From Argyresthia goedartella (taxonomy: Eukaryota; Arthropoda; Insecta; Lepidoptera; Argyresthiidae): a stretch of DNA of 64,000 nt. Positions 43,850 to 54,699 of the stretch are shown in pieces. The stretch is from NCBI GenBank assembly GCA_949825045.1, contig OX463810.1, positions 35,908,201 to 35,972,200 of the forward strand, read 5' to 3'. Under the pieces are notes generated by a model. The model was not told the origin of the DNA. It searched no databases and worked only from the letters and a program-made list of their open reading frames with translations. Numbering within the stretch: position 1 is the stretch's first letter; every line of letters starts with the position of its first letter. The position numbers and the translations under genes were made by a program.

Positions 43850-44050
43850 TCGCATCGCTGCGGTGCGCTGCCGCGCCCCCCCGCCCCCGCCCGCGTTTCC
43901 CGGGCGCGGCGGGCGCTGGCGTACGGCAGTGTGCGCGTCGGCTCGGCTGTGCGCGCGCAGTGCGAGCGAACACGCTCGCTGCGGCCGGCGCGCGCGGGGC
44001 CGTCATACAAGGCGTGCGTGCGGTGGGGCCCGCGCGGCGTGGCAGGCGAC
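43850..44050. other. GC- and CpG-rich block between LINE ORF1 and ORF2
   Basis: Dense CG dinucleotides and C-runs (CGCGCCCCCCCGCCCC) contrast with the AT-rich rest of the element. Overlapping open frames on both strands are by-products of composition. Confidence 0.6.
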
Positions 44051-47033
44051 ATCCCCGCATTCCTTACCTATCGTATATTATCTATCCGCACTTGTGCTTA
44101 GCCAAAACTTAAGCATTTACTATCAGAATTGCAGAGGCTTACGCTCTAAGTTAAATACGCTTTACATGAATATACTCCTCAATTGTTATGATATCATAAT
44201 ACTCACCGAAACTTGGTTTATACCTGAAATACATGACAACGAATACATAGACTCGCGATACATAGTTTTCAGATGTGACCGTAATAGAAAAGCCACTGAT
44301 AAAAGTGACGGTGGTGGCGTGTTGATTGCCGTGCTACAAGGCCTTCAACCCACTTGCCCAATTAATCCTGTTTTGTCTTCTAATATAACCAAAATTGAAC
44401 ATGTTATCTTATACCTACCCAGTTCAACACGAAACATGATTAACCTCATCAGTGCAGTTTATATACCCCCTAAAACACCGGATACAGTTTACACTACACA
44501 CCTTGACTATTTGTATAGCCTCGTTTCCGCCCACAACATTGACAAGTTTCTAATATTCGGAGACTATAACCTACCTAACTTACAATGGACTGTTCATGAT
44601 AATAATAATACTACGACATCAGGGCAAGTATGCGTAGGTACAGATACTTCAAACCGCCAAATGAGTAACTTTCTTTCCCTTTTAAATGCATACCAGTATA
44701 ACACTTTTGTGAATTCTTCTAACCACATTCTAGACCTTCTAATCTCCAATACTGATTGCACCGTCAACTCTCCGAACAACCTCCTGTCTAAAACAGACAT
44801 ATACCATCCTCCATTTGTCACCACACTATCACTTAAACTTGAACAGTCCCTGGCCCGTCGTCCTTCAGCTAGGTACAATTACCGTAATGCTAACTATCAG
44901 GAAATAATTGATAACTTAAGCAAGGTACAGTGGCTACAGATCCTTGAGCCTTTGCCAGCCGTTGAAGCACTAGATGAATTTTACAATGTTATTAATGGTA
45001 TAATTAAATCACATGTGCCCATTGGTATCTCGAAAAAGAAACAATTTCCAATATGGTTCTCTCCATCACTGATACGCCTTTTTAATACCAAAAACAAAGC
45101 TTGGTGCAAATGGAAAACTTATAAAAACATGTCTGACTACGATCATTTTTCTTTCTATCGAGCTAGATTTAAGGCTGAGTGTGATATTTGTTTCACTAAG
45201 TACATCAGATCTGTCGAGGATAGCATCACAGACAGCGTTAAACATTTCTGGACCTTTATCTCAAATCGCAAAGATAAATCTGGTATCCCTTCGAACATGC
45301 ACTACCTTCAAAATAAATCCAATAACCCAAAGGACATCTGCAAAATGTTCTCTGACTTCTTTCACTCCGTCTACGAACCATCTTCTCTCGCTAAGATTGA
45401 GCAATGGTCCCCACCAACCCTTTGTGCTGATAACAACGTTATGTTAAATAACATTTCACTGTCTGAATCTAAAATCTTAACATCACTAAAACTTCTTGAC
45501 CCTACCAAGGGTGCAGGGCCTGACGGCCTTCCACCTCTTTTCCTAGTACGTATTTCTGCTAATATTAGTTTACCCCTCCGCGTTATTTTTAACAAGTGCC
45601 TGAAAGAAGGAGTATTTCCTATTAGGTGGAAAATTGCTAATATCACTCCCGTACACAAGTCCGGTTCAAAACAGAATATTGAAAATTATCGTCCCATTTC
45701 TATATTATCGGCATTGTCAAAACTTTTTGAGAGACTTGTACACGATGAGATTTATCCCTCTCTTCACAATATAATAATTGAAGAGCAGCACGGCTTTGTG
45801 AAGCGCAGGTCCACTACCACTAATCTCATGGTCTTCACTAACCATCTTTTTGAAAACATGGACGACAGGACCCAAACTGACGCGGTGTATACAGACTTCA
45901 GAAAAGCTTTCGATAAGGTCGACCACGAGTTATTATTACAAAAAATTGCTTTCAATGGCATACGAGGTAACCTCCTACGATGGTTCTCGTCTTACATTAC
46001 TAACCGAAGCCAAAGAGTTGTAGTAAACGGCTTCCAGTCAGACATGATCAAAGTCACCTCTGGTGTCCCGCAGGGTTCCATACTAGGTCCCCTACTATTT
46101 ATTATTTTTATTAATGACATTAAGCACTGTTTCCTAAATTCAAAGTTCTTACTATATGCAGATGACTTAAAAGTTTACCGCAGAATTAAAACCACTGATG
46201 ACAGTGAACTCCTTCAAGATGATTTGAATAGATTCTCAAAATACTGCAACGATAACAAACTACAACTTCATATTGACAAATGTAACCATATCACTTTCAC
46301 TAAAAACACTAATATTTTACTTTCTCGTTACACACTAAATGGGAAAAATCTTGCAAAGGTGGACTCCCTGCGGGATCTAGGGGTACTACTAGACTCTAAA
46401 TTACACTTAGACCTACATATTGAGAAAATAGTTAATAAAGCATTTCAAATGTACGGATTCGTTATGAGAGCAACCAAGGACTTTAGGCGCCCTTCTACTT
46501 ATCTTTACCTTTACAAAACTCTAATACGATCACAATTAGAATATGCCGTCCCCATTTGGAATCCTTATTATGACAAATACACCGTAATTATTGAAAACGT
46601 ACAAAGGAAGTTCCTTCGAGCGTTGCACTATAAATTTCATCGCCCACGCTCCAAACTCTCATATCCTAAGCTACTTAAGTTATACAACCTACCTACGCTT
46701 GAATCTAGGCGTACAATCCTGGAAGCAACGATATTATATAATCTATGTAACAACAATTTCGACTGCAGAGATCTCACTTGTAAATTGTGCTATTTGGTGC
46801 CTCGATCATTTCATATGCGTGCTGTGCGTGACCGAAAACTATTCGCGACCACGCAGTGTAAAACAAATGCAGGACTACGCGTACCTCTGCGAAAACTGGT
46901 AGATACTTTCAACACACACTTCGAGACTGTAGACATATTTAGTACACCAATACACAAATTCAAACAGCAGGTTTCGGAGATAACATCTGAATATCAGGAC
47001 CTTAAGTTTTGTCAGGATCGGGATCAGCTGTAG
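43863..47033 (+). CDS. Jockey-superfamily LINE ORF2: endonuclease and reverse transcriptase
   Basis: 1056 residues as an open frame. Residues 1 to about 80 are Arg/Ala/Pro-rich and come from a very GC-rich block (43850-44050); they are unlike any LINE domain and may be untranslated leader. The conserved protein begins LSIYYQNCRGLRSK (about 44110). Endonuclease motifs are IIILTETWF, LIFGDYNLPNLQW and TDIYHPPF, where S-D is usual. RT motifs are ITPVHKSGSK-NYRPISILSALS, DFRKAFDKVDHELL, GVPQGSILGPLLFIIFINDI and the catalytic LLYADDLKVYR. LRDLGVLLDSKLHLD and ILEATILYNLCNN belong to the thumb and C-terminus. No stop breaks the domain order, so the enzyme could be functional although the copy is 5'-truncated and its ORF1 is disrupted. 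Confidence 0.9.
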   Translation: MRCRAPPPPPAFPGRGGRWRTAVCASARLCARSASEHARCGRRARGRHTRRACGGARAAWQATSPHSLPIVYYLSALVLSQNLSIYYQNCRGLRSKLNTLYMNILLNCYDIIILTETWFIPEIHDNEYIDSRYIVFRCDRNRKATDKSDGGGVLIAVLQGLQPTCPINPVLSSNITKIEHVILYLPSSTRNMINLISAVYIPPKTPDTVYTTHLDYLYSLVSAHNIDKFLIFGDYNLPNLQWTVHDNNNTTTSGQVCVGTDTSNRQMSNFLSLLNAYQYNTFVNSSNHILDLLISNTDCTVNSPNNLLSKTDIYHPPFVTTLSLKLEQSLARRPSARYNYRNANYQEIIDNLSKVQWLQILEPLPAVEALDEFYNVINGIIKSHVPIGISKKKQFPIWFSPSLIRLFNTKNKAWCKWKTYKNMSDYDHFSFYRARFKAECDICFTKYIRSVEDSITDSVKHFWTFISNRKDKSGIPSNMHYLQNKSNNPKDICKMFSDFFHSVYEPSSLAKIEQWSPPTLCADNNVMLNNISLSESKILTSLKLLDPTKGAGPDGLPPLFLVRISANISLPLRVIFNKCLKEGVFPIRWKIANITPVHKSGSKQNIENYRPISILSALSKLFERLVHDEIYPSLHNIIIEEQHGFVKRRSTTTNLMVFTNHLFENMDDRTQTDAVYTDFRKAFDKVDHELLLQKIAFNGIRGNLLRWFSSYITNRSQRVVVNGFQSDMIKVTSGVPQGSILGPLLFIIFINDIKHCFLNSKFLLYADDLKVYRRIKTTDDSELLQDDLNRFSKYCNDNKLQLHIDKCNHITFTKNTNILLSRYTLNGKNLAKVDSLRDLGVLLDSKLHLDLHIEKIVNKAFQMYGFVMRATKDFRRPSTYLYLYKTLIRSQLEYAVPIWNPYYDKYTVIIENVQRKFLRALHYKFHRPRSKLSYPKLLKLYNLPTLESRRTILEATILYNLCNNNFDCRDLTCKLCYLVPRSFHMRAVRDRKLFATTQCKTNAGLRVPLRKLVDTFNTHFETVDIFSTPIHKFKQQVSEITSEYQDLKFCQDRDQL

Positions 47034-47407
47034 TTTCAGTTTTCGAATTACTGAATTGTAAAAAAAAAATAATTACAATATATTTTTGCAGCGCGTTGGA
47101 CTAAATTTTTTAATTTTTATCTATGTTTTAGATTCCTGTTTTTTTCTTTTTCTTTTGTAAACACATATTTTTTACAAACTTGAGATACATATATATATAT
47201 CTATATAAAATGTAAAAACACTTACATTTTCCTAAATCATGATTATTTTGTTAACAGCAGCCCCAACTAAAATGTACCTGTGGATGATGCTGTGGGCTTC
47301 ACAATAAAACATTTTTGTTTTTGTAATAGTTAGTTACATCTATGTATTGTGTAGTTGTTTTTCATCCCAAATAAATAAAATAAAATAAAATAAAATACTA
47401 AACGTAC

Positions 47408-49035
47408 TAAAACTTTATGTACTAAAATCATGATGCAAAATTAGCAATAAACCTTTCGACCACTACGCCCACTTGTAAAGGTGTTCAGGTCCTCTGTAAA
47501 ATTGTGGAGTCAGGCAGTTTGGTCCCGTAGGACCACCTACCTCGACCCACATAAATCAGGCGCTATCAGAACAGGTGGCCCAGGCTTGTGATAGGGTCTG
47601 GCGCACCCCCAGAGCCCACAAGGTGTACATTTTAAAACAACGTTGGACAGCGGACCTTTTTAACACGACTGCAGCGAAGCGGAAAAGGGCAGGGTTATGT
47701 GTTTGTCTGTTATGTGTATGTAAGTATTTCTGTTCCTTTATCCCCTTGTAACTTCAACGGCTCAACCGATTGGGATAAATGATACGTCATTAGATTCGTC
47801 TTGGTAACGCAAGTGTTACTGATTTTATGCTATGTGCGGAATTAATTACTTTTTTCAAGACCCTCGTAAATAAAGTGCTTTTGCAAAATCGTATTTACTA
47901 ATCTTGCAGAGGCTAAGAGTAATACACCTTAGTTTTAAAATTAGCAATTTACAGATTTTTCGTATTTTTTTTCTAAAAAGAGGAAATTCATGACGTAATT
48001 CACACCTTCACTGCGGCAGATAGAAGTGTGTTCTTCCAGCAGTGCGTTGCGGGGTAATAGGGCCCCTTTAGGCTATTTGGCGGAAGACTGCGAAGGGGGG
48101 TCGCTCGACCCCACAATACACCACCTACTTTAAAGTGTTATATTGGCCCGAAAACAAATAAAAATTACAAAAAAATATATAAACAGGTAGCCAAGGATTG
48201 AACAAATACAGAACTGGCTTCGCCCGGGGTTGCCATTTGTAATTTCATTTTTGTTTACGTAAAAAATTTAATGTCCATTGATATATATTTGAATGCTTAA
48301 CACGAAACACATTTAAAAATATTTTTCTATTCATGCGTTTTAAAGATACTTTGAAAATAATTCAGATATCGAGGATGTAGGCAGAAGAACTACAACTACA
48401 ACTACCTTTGCGTAGCATTAAAAAATGTCTAGCTGACACTAGCTGTCAATGTCACCATAACATCTAACTTGTATCGTATTTAGCATAACCGTGCTTTCGA
48501 TTTGTTTGATCGTCCACCCACATCCGCCTAAATCTAACTGAAGAATAGCACTATACAAGTTCTACGCCTGCAAAAGAGATAGCTTGTAAGGTGGGCTTAT
48601 GGCGGGCGTCAACCCGAACCGAACGCAACCGAAGACGTTCAAACCGAACGCAGTCTTTGTTTTTTTTTAACTTTCTGGGATAGGGAAAGACAAAGCCTTA
48701 ACAACATTTTTTTATATTCTGGCAAAGGTAACATGGTCCATTATGCCAAAAAGAACTTTTTCCAAAAACTCAAGACTTCAAAATTTATTTAAATATGAAA
48801 AAACAAAATTTTGGAAAATGGAAAAATGAAAATCCCTTAAGCTCTCAACCGACTTTCGACATAGCTATTAAAATTAGGGGGTCAATAATTTGAAATGTTG
48901 TCAATTATAAAGAAAAAACAGAAACACGTTAGGACTTTATTTCACCCCTCATCACGCCGTATGGCGGTACGAAATAAAGTTAACATTGTGATGGGAATGG
49001 GAAATGAAACAGTCGATAATAATTAAAATAGTATA
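47408..49035. other. Non-coding stretch, nothing firmly recognised
   Basis: 47690-47900 looks like a dispersed repeat (GGCTCAACCGATTGGGATAA), and 48210-48235 has GGCTTCGCCCGGGGTTGCC. Neither has defined ends. No gene. Confidence 0.4.
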
Positions 49036-49163
49036 TTAACCTCTTAAATACCACCGGCGTTAGATAACACCACTTTTCCGTTATAGGTTTAAAATTGTAT
49101 TACCACAGCTTAAGGTTTAAAATCGCGACCCGTCCCAACTACCCTCGGTTTTAGAGAGGTTAA
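49036..49163. mobile_element. Small MITE with TTAACCTCT ends, copy 1
   Basis: TTAACCTCT at left and AGAGGTTAA at right are inverted. The interior has CACCGGCGTTAG and CGTCCCAACTACCCT. The inverted copy is at 50505-50640. Confidence 0.7.
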
Positions 49164-50504
49164 ATGTTGTAATGTGCTTGAATGTTTGTTAATAGTTAAT
49201 TAATGTGAATCGATGAAGCATTTCGAGCACATAGGCCGGTAATTCTGTACTGAAGAGGTCAAAGTTCTGGGTTTGAGGCTTGGGGTCCAAGTACCACTTG
49301 CCGCACTGAATAATTATTTTTAAGTGTAGTGCGGTAAAGAGCCGATACATCCCGTTTTAAAATGTTTAATGTAAGGAGGTCATTTCAAGACGAATCAAAA
49401 ACACAATTCATCTCATTCTTACACAAAAAAATTGTCATAGACCATCGATATAAATACTAAGGATAGGCCTTCCCGTACTAAATTTCTTATCATTTTGAGG
49501 CTAAGAAAAATAGCGCCCCTGTCGGAATTCGTCGGAACCAAGACAGTACGAAAAATTGTAACGGCGTCACGGTCGGTCACGTTCCGATTTGTGGTGTATA
49601 GACACAATATTAGGAAAGTTGATCTACGGATAACTCTCAAATACCCGGTGACTTTTAATCGGTGATTAGGAGTAGAAATAAAATATATCTAGCTTAAATT
49701 TTACTCAAGGGGCGAGGTCTCACGCAATTAGCTCATGTTTAATTAATAAAAAGTTGAAACATAATTAAATAGGCATATTAATTTTTGTCTTTGCCGTTAA
49801 ATTATGAAAGAGGATGTAAGCTCACAGATACACAATAGTAGCGTGACTTGGAATTTAAGATCTTGATTTTAATTTATAAGTAATAAACTACCTAATCATA
49901 GAAAAAGTTATGAATTAGTTAGGGGGGGGGGTAACCAAATGACATTACGAATAGTAATCTAATGACATTACGAATATTAATCTTGACATTACGAATAGAA
50001 AAATAACCAAATCGGATCGTTTTTCAAATATAGGAAGCGGGCAGTTTCACTGTGCGTCGCACGTCGCTACAAATTTACGTCAGTCGAATAGTTGATTTTC
50101 GTTTGAGGATATTTTCGAGAACAATATTTTATAGATAATCAATTTAAAGCCAATAGTAATTGAAAATATAATATTTACTTGTGATACGACACTCCCTGTT
50201 TTTGTGTTTTGCGATTTGGGTATGATTTACACCTTTTTACGTCGCAGGTCACCATTTTTGTTTTTGCTGCCGATATGTCAATCGGCTGTCACCGTCCAAG
50301 CGCGACTGATTGCAAACAGCCCAATTTTCCCGATTTTGTAATGTTTTTGTAGCGACACTTTCAAGCGCTCCGTGCCCTGTCCCTACTATTCAAGTCTGTG
50401 TCATAGACTCAGTCTTCGCAAATTGTGAAAGTTCGATCGCTCTCTTCCCGCACGTCCCGAAAGGACGCGAATAGGTTGTATGACCCGCTATCGCAGTGAA
50501 CGTG
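49164..50504. other. Non-coding stretch between two inverted MITE copies
   Basis: No coding frame with family motifs. A 9-bp G run is at 49923-49931. GACATTACGAATA recurs three times between 49940 and 50000. Confidence 0.4.
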
Positions 50505-50640
50505 TTAACTACTCAAAAACCAAGGGTAGTTGGGACGGATCGTGATTTTGAAGCCTATGCCGTGGTGATAAAATTAAAACCTGTAACGGAAAAGTGGCGT
50601 TAGCTAACGCCGGTGGTAACTGAGGGGTAAAAACTAAAAA
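50505..50640. mobile_element. Small MITE with TTAACCTCT-like ends, copy 2 (inverted)
   Basis: AGGGTAGTTGGGACGGATCG, CGGAAAAGTGGCGTTAG and GCCGGTGGTAACT correspond in reverse to 49036-49163. The ends are more decayed. Confidence 0.65.
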
Positions 50641-50784
50641 TCCTGACTGCGGTACACTAAAAAGCACAAAATAATCAGATTAGACTTTCATTTCATTTAA
50701 GTAAGAAAATATTGATTGACATCTTCACTTTTTCAAGGCCTGGGTAATTCCATTTTTTCCCCTCCAAAAAAAAAATAACACTGT

Positions 50785-50880
50785 GGACCCAGGTTGCTCG
50801 GGAACGGGTTGAGTGGTGGGTATATGAGAAGCCCTATAATCAGCAGTGGGTTCCCTGACAGGCTGACGAAGAAGTAAATA
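50785..50880 (+). pseudogene. Decayed RTE-type LINE 3' end
   Basis: TGGACCCAGGTTGCTCGGGA, then AGCAGTGGGTTCC and CAGGCTGACGAAGAAG parallel the end of 8049-8282 (W..LA....W....E...QQW). Frame and tail are degraded. Confidence 0.5.
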
Positions 50881-51160
50881 ACTAACTATTTCCCATATTA
50901 TTTTAATAAAAACACTGCAATATAGAGTTTTGTTGCGGATTTCGTTTAAAAATATGTTTTGTCAAAATGTGAACTCTCGCGGTCACGGCACTCAATGAAC
51001 TAAAAACTGAAATTTTGCAAAACGGCTCGTTAGGCAGACTTTGCGATGGACAGGTTAACAATCTTGACGGTTTTTGGAATTCTTAATGATCTTGGTCGCC
51101 AGTGCAAATCGGTGTAGAACTGTGAAGAAAGCAGTCCAACACTGGAAAAACTAAAATCTG

Positions 51161-51189
51161 GTTTTCTGGCGTTAAGAACGCCAGAAAAC
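51161..51189. repeat. Perfect 13-bp hairpin with AAG loop
   Basis: GTTTTCTGGCGTT, AAG, AACGCCAGAAAAC. No surrounding gene explains it. Confidence 0.8.
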
Positions 51190-51299
51190 TTAGAGACCTG
51201 CCAATCGCAGAGTCTCCCGCCGAGTGAATGCCGTAACCGTAAGGGTTCACCTACTTGATACTATGTAATAACAAACACCGCATCTTTACTCTGCAATAT

Positions 51300-51551
51300 A
51301 ATAATAATAATACCTTGGACACTATTTTACACACATTGATCTACCCCAAAATAGAATTCCCTGTATATTGGGTACTAGACAACGATACACGTACTTATAT
51401 AGACAAATATTATACTTAGATAGATAAACATCCATGACTAGGGTACAAACATCCGTTCTCAGCAAACAAATATTTGCCCCCAACGGGACTCGAACACGGG
51501 ACCCTTGGCTTCGTAGGCAGGGTCACTACCGACTAGGCCATTCGGGTCGTC
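51300..51551 (-). mobile_element. tRNA-derived SINE (type 1), minus strand, near full length
   Basis: On the reverse strand it starts GACGACCCGAATGGCC, with A box TGGCCTAGTCGG and B box-like GTTCGAGTCCC, then GGGGGCAAATATTTG and the body, ending in an ATT tail. Confidence 0.88.
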
Positions 51552-51603
51552 ATACTGTGTTTCAATAATTTTAATAAAATTATATGTGAAATAGTTAGTT
51601 TTA

Positions 51604-52150
51604 AGGGTTCCATACCCGAATCGCGCCAAACATGACTCTATTACTAAGCCTCCGCTGTCCGTCTGTCCGTCTGTCTGTCACCGGGCTCTACCGGATCAAC
51701 CGAAACAGGAAGAGAGCTGAAATTTTCACAGAGGTATTTTTCTATTGCCGCTATAACAACAAAACAATTAAAAGTAGTACCCATACAAGAGATTATTTTG
51801 ATGAGATATTAAACTGAACTGGACTCTCCCGATCTTATGGGAAAATATTTTTAATTGCGGGTTTTGTGAGTTTTGTGCTTAGTTATTTGTCATTACGATT
51901 AATTATTACTAATTCCAAATAATGAGCAAAGAGTTTGTTAACCTGAGTACATTGTTCAATACTTACACACTACATACACAAAACTCTTATTCTAAGTTTT
52001 AATGGATGGTCTTGAATTTAGTCGTTTTAATATTTGGTTATCTAAAATTAAAAATTTATACTCATACAAATGAATGCCGTACGTTTTTCCGTGTAAATGG
52101 TATGGAACCCTTCGTGTGCGGGTCCGACGTCCTACTCGCACTTGACCCGT
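51604..52150 (+). repeat. GGTTCCGTACC repeat, plus copy, decayed
   Basis: AGGGTTCCATACCCG, the CCGTCTGTCCGTC run, GAAATTTTCACAGAGG and TTGCCGCTATAAC, then the far end GGAACCCTTCGTGTGCGGG to CTCGCACTTGACCCG (52107-52150). Confidence 0.7.
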
Positions 52151-52647
52151 TTTATTTATTTAACTTTAAAAATATAAATCTGCCGCCAGACACCCTCTAA
52201 AATACACATAACGCAACGTAAAATCACGCCACCAGAATAACAAGAATCAATTCTTTCGGAATACGCAAAATGGCGGCATTAAAGATAATTTTTATATTCA
52301 CATGGGAGATCTCCTTTATATCTCTAACGAGGTTGCCTCAGTCTCGATGTTCGCGAGGCAGGTAATTTCTTTCATCCCGAGAATCTCGCGAGATCATGAA
52401 GACATTCATAACGCAAGAACATAACCGCCGACATATTTCTGTGCGAAGTATAAGTGATAATAATCATTTTCGGCATGGAAAGATAACGACACCCATTTAC
52501 GGTCATTCGGCAAGCCATATGTCAGCTGCCAGCTAACTCGTCGTCTAAAATATATAATGCCATTTTCGGGGATCTTGATAGAAAACCTGACTCATTGCAA
52601 AAAAAAGTTGTTTTGAGCTCGTTAGGAGGTTATTTTCAAACGGGAAA
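52151..52647. other. Non-coding stretch with a TCTCGCGAGA palindrome
   Basis: TCTCGCGAGA lies at 52384-52393 and AAAATGGCGGC at 52267. Both words are known from promoters in animals, but no transcript is evident. Confidence 0.4.
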
Positions 52648-52664
52648 TATTTTTTAACGGGTTA

Positions 52665-52914
52665 TTAAACTGCACATCAAAAATACTGATTAGCACAGCA
52701 AACATCAGGGCAAAATGCTGCAGTAGCTAGTAGGTGAAAGATAAAAGGGTGAGCGAAGCGAAGTCCCCTTTATCCTTCGTGTTAGGTTGAACATGGAAGA
52801 ATTACAAAAAATACTTAAAATATAAATTTGAGTACACACAAAAAAATTAACATAAAAAGTGTTTTTGCTGATCCTTTTTTGCTGTGCAAATCGGTATTTT
52901 TGGTGAGCGTTTAA
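52665..52914. mobile_element. MITE of family ii with core module
   Basis: TTAAACTGCAC, AAAAATACTGATT and AGCACAGCAAA at left are matched inverted at right by TTTGCTGTGCAAATC, GGTATTTTTGG and GCGTTTAA. The core GGTGAGCGAAGCGAAG lies at 52707-52796. Confidence 0.8.
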
Positions 52915-53038
52915 ATACTAGCCATTTCAAACCAATTGTAGTAGTATTTGTGCTGTTTCTTTCACTTTGCTTTGTTTGCTGTCATAATGAGATTGCATTA
53001 TTAGTGTGATCTGAATCTAGATTTGTTTTAATATTTTT

Positions 53039-53453
53039 AGGGTTCCGTACCCGAAAGGTGGCAAACGGGACCCTATTACTAAGCCTCCGCTGTCCCTCCG
53101 TCCGTCCGTCCATCCGTTCGTCCGTCCGTCCTTCCGTCTGTCACCAGGCTGTATCTCATGAACCGTGATAGTTAAACGATGAAATTTTCACAGATGATGT
53201 ATTTTTGTTGCCGCTATAACAAAAAATACAAAAAACCAGAATAAAATAAATATTTAAGGGGGCTCCCATACAACTTATCTTTCAATACCACATACAAACT
53301 TATGAATGCACCTGGTTACGTGCATGGAGTGTAAAAGTAGCCGCATCAATAATTTTGCTATGTAAAATCCAAACTATTCACTCCACACCATCCCTACCAT
53401 TGTACGCTGGTACGGAACCCTTCGTGCGCGAGTTAGACTCGCACTTGACCGTT
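53039..53453 (+). repeat. GGTTCCGTACC repeat, best full copy
   Basis: Starts GGGTTCCGTACCCG, contains the CCGTCCGTCCATCCG run, GATGAAATTTTCACAGATG, TTGCCGCTATAAC and an inverted GGTACGGAACCC (53409), and ends CGCACTTGACCGTT. No coding sequence. Other copies are at 31961, 35755 and 51604, with fragments at 12307 and perhaps 63165. Confidence 0.8.
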
Positions 53454-54062
53454 TTTTTTAGTTTTTTTTTTGTAATTTCGTGCAGGCTGTGGCACCTTAA
53501 AATGTTGTGCATTTAAATTCAGAACAATGTAAGAATTTGTGATTGTTTAAGAAACAATGCAACAACAACTGGTTTTCCCGAAATAAATACAATATATACA
53601 TACACAATACAATACAGCACAGCACAGAAGTAGAAGGCGCAATCTGAAAAATATTTATGAAACGAAACGTTAAGACATCGGCACCACAGCAAGAATGCCC
53701 AGAAACTGCAACGTTACGTCACCGCAGTGCCATGCCACCCAAACTGCGAATCGCTGACATAAAATCCTTTCAAATTTATACCCTTTAACTTAATGATGTG
53801 GCCACAGATAAAATAAACCTATTTGTCTAGACGTAGACACGCTCGCTAAAAGCGTATAATTTAGAGGTACCAAGCGTATCGGAGGACGTAAGAGGACGTT
53901 ACAATAAGTAGAAAAAGAATGGCTATTCCAATTAAAGTAGTACATTAAAGGCATTACGAATGAAAGGATTACATTACAGAGTCGGCGTGTGGCTATCACT
54001 GTCACCCTGGCAAGAGAAGGGGGGGAGACCAGGGCAGTCCTGGACGTTCATTACCGTGAAAA
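53454..54062. other. Non-coding stretch, nothing recognised
   Basis: A short ATAC/ACAGC simple repeat at 53590-53625. No gene. Confidence 0.4.
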
Positions 54063-54356
54063 ATGCCGATATCACCAGATAACATCAATTACTTGAAGCA
54101 GGCCCTCCGGCCGCCCGGGGCGCGCAGCGGACAGGATAAAGGCCCATTGTTCTCCGAGATCGCGATAAGTATTTCATTCCTAGCTTCCGATTCTTCGCCT
54201 CATTGTATAGCACTCAGCTATTTTCTTATTACGCGAGTTTTGAAAATTGTTCGAGCTCTTTCAGGTTTACCGGTAATACAACGTTTGCTTGTGAAGATTG
54301 AAGCCGACGCCGGTAATGTGGCTGTTTATTTTCCGTTATTAGTGCCGCGAGGAATG

Positions 54357-54692
54357 TTATATACATGTTGTTGTGAAGAGAAAACCGATGTTCGAGTTGT
54401 ATTGGAAATTGCTGCTGCAGAAAAGTTTCTGGTCGTTCAAGTGTTCCAGTTGCAGAAGTTCTTTCCGAATTTCGTCGAGATTTGCCGGAGAAGCATTATC
54501 AGAATTCAACGGTTCTTGAGAAGAATTACGGGAGGTGAGGCTATCATTTCCTGCCCCGCTTACTCCTTCCGCCCCGCTCCTTTCTTCGTCCCTCTTGCCA
54601 CTACTTTCGCAGCCCCCGCCCCCAGGGGCGATAGTGGAGGATATTGAAAAATGGAGAGCACCAGAACTATTTGTCACCTCACTGCACTGCAC
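54357..54692 (-). other. Unassigned open frame, possible exon
   Basis: 111 residues, rich in Ser, Gly, Glu and Asn (GGGGCESSGKRDEERSGAEG), then ANLDEIRKELLQLEHLN, which looks helical. An overlapping plus-strand frame (54063-54647) also exists. I recognise neither as a family. The surrounding 600 bp is more GC-rich than its neighbours and not visibly repetitive, so a host exon is possible. I do not assert a gene. Confidence 0.25.
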
Positions 54693-54699
54693 AGTTAGC

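Larger units (their letters stand above)
39485..47395 (+). mobile_element. Jockey-superfamily LINE, 5'-truncated, containing a nested LTR element
   Basis: A 12-bp target duplication TACTAAACGTAC lies at 39473-39484 and 47396-47407. The element has the end of ORF1 (split by the LTR element), ORF2 at 43863-47033, and a 3' UTR ending in AAATA repeats (47370-47395). Removing the LTR element rejoins ORF1 at the ACCT duplication. The clade within the Jockey superfamily is not certain. Confidence 0.9.

Noticed and set aside
43708..44060. Two GC-rich minus-strand open frames
   Set aside because: They overlap each other and the plus-strand LINE leader in a GC-rich block where stop codons are rare; no motif is present.
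43863..44105. Start of LINE ORF2 at 43863 as a real protein N-terminus
   Set aside because: The first 80 or so residues are low-complexity from a GC-rich block and precede the first endonuclease motif; the real start is probably later.
49036..50640. Autonomous DNA transposon between the inverted MITE pair
   Set aside because: No transposase-like frame lies between and no matching target duplication was found.
52665..52914. piggyBac-type MITE with TTAA target duplication
   Set aside because: TTAA occurs at both ends, but other copies share sequence outside it (GGGAAATA before TTAAACTG), so TTAA is internal to the element, not a target duplication.
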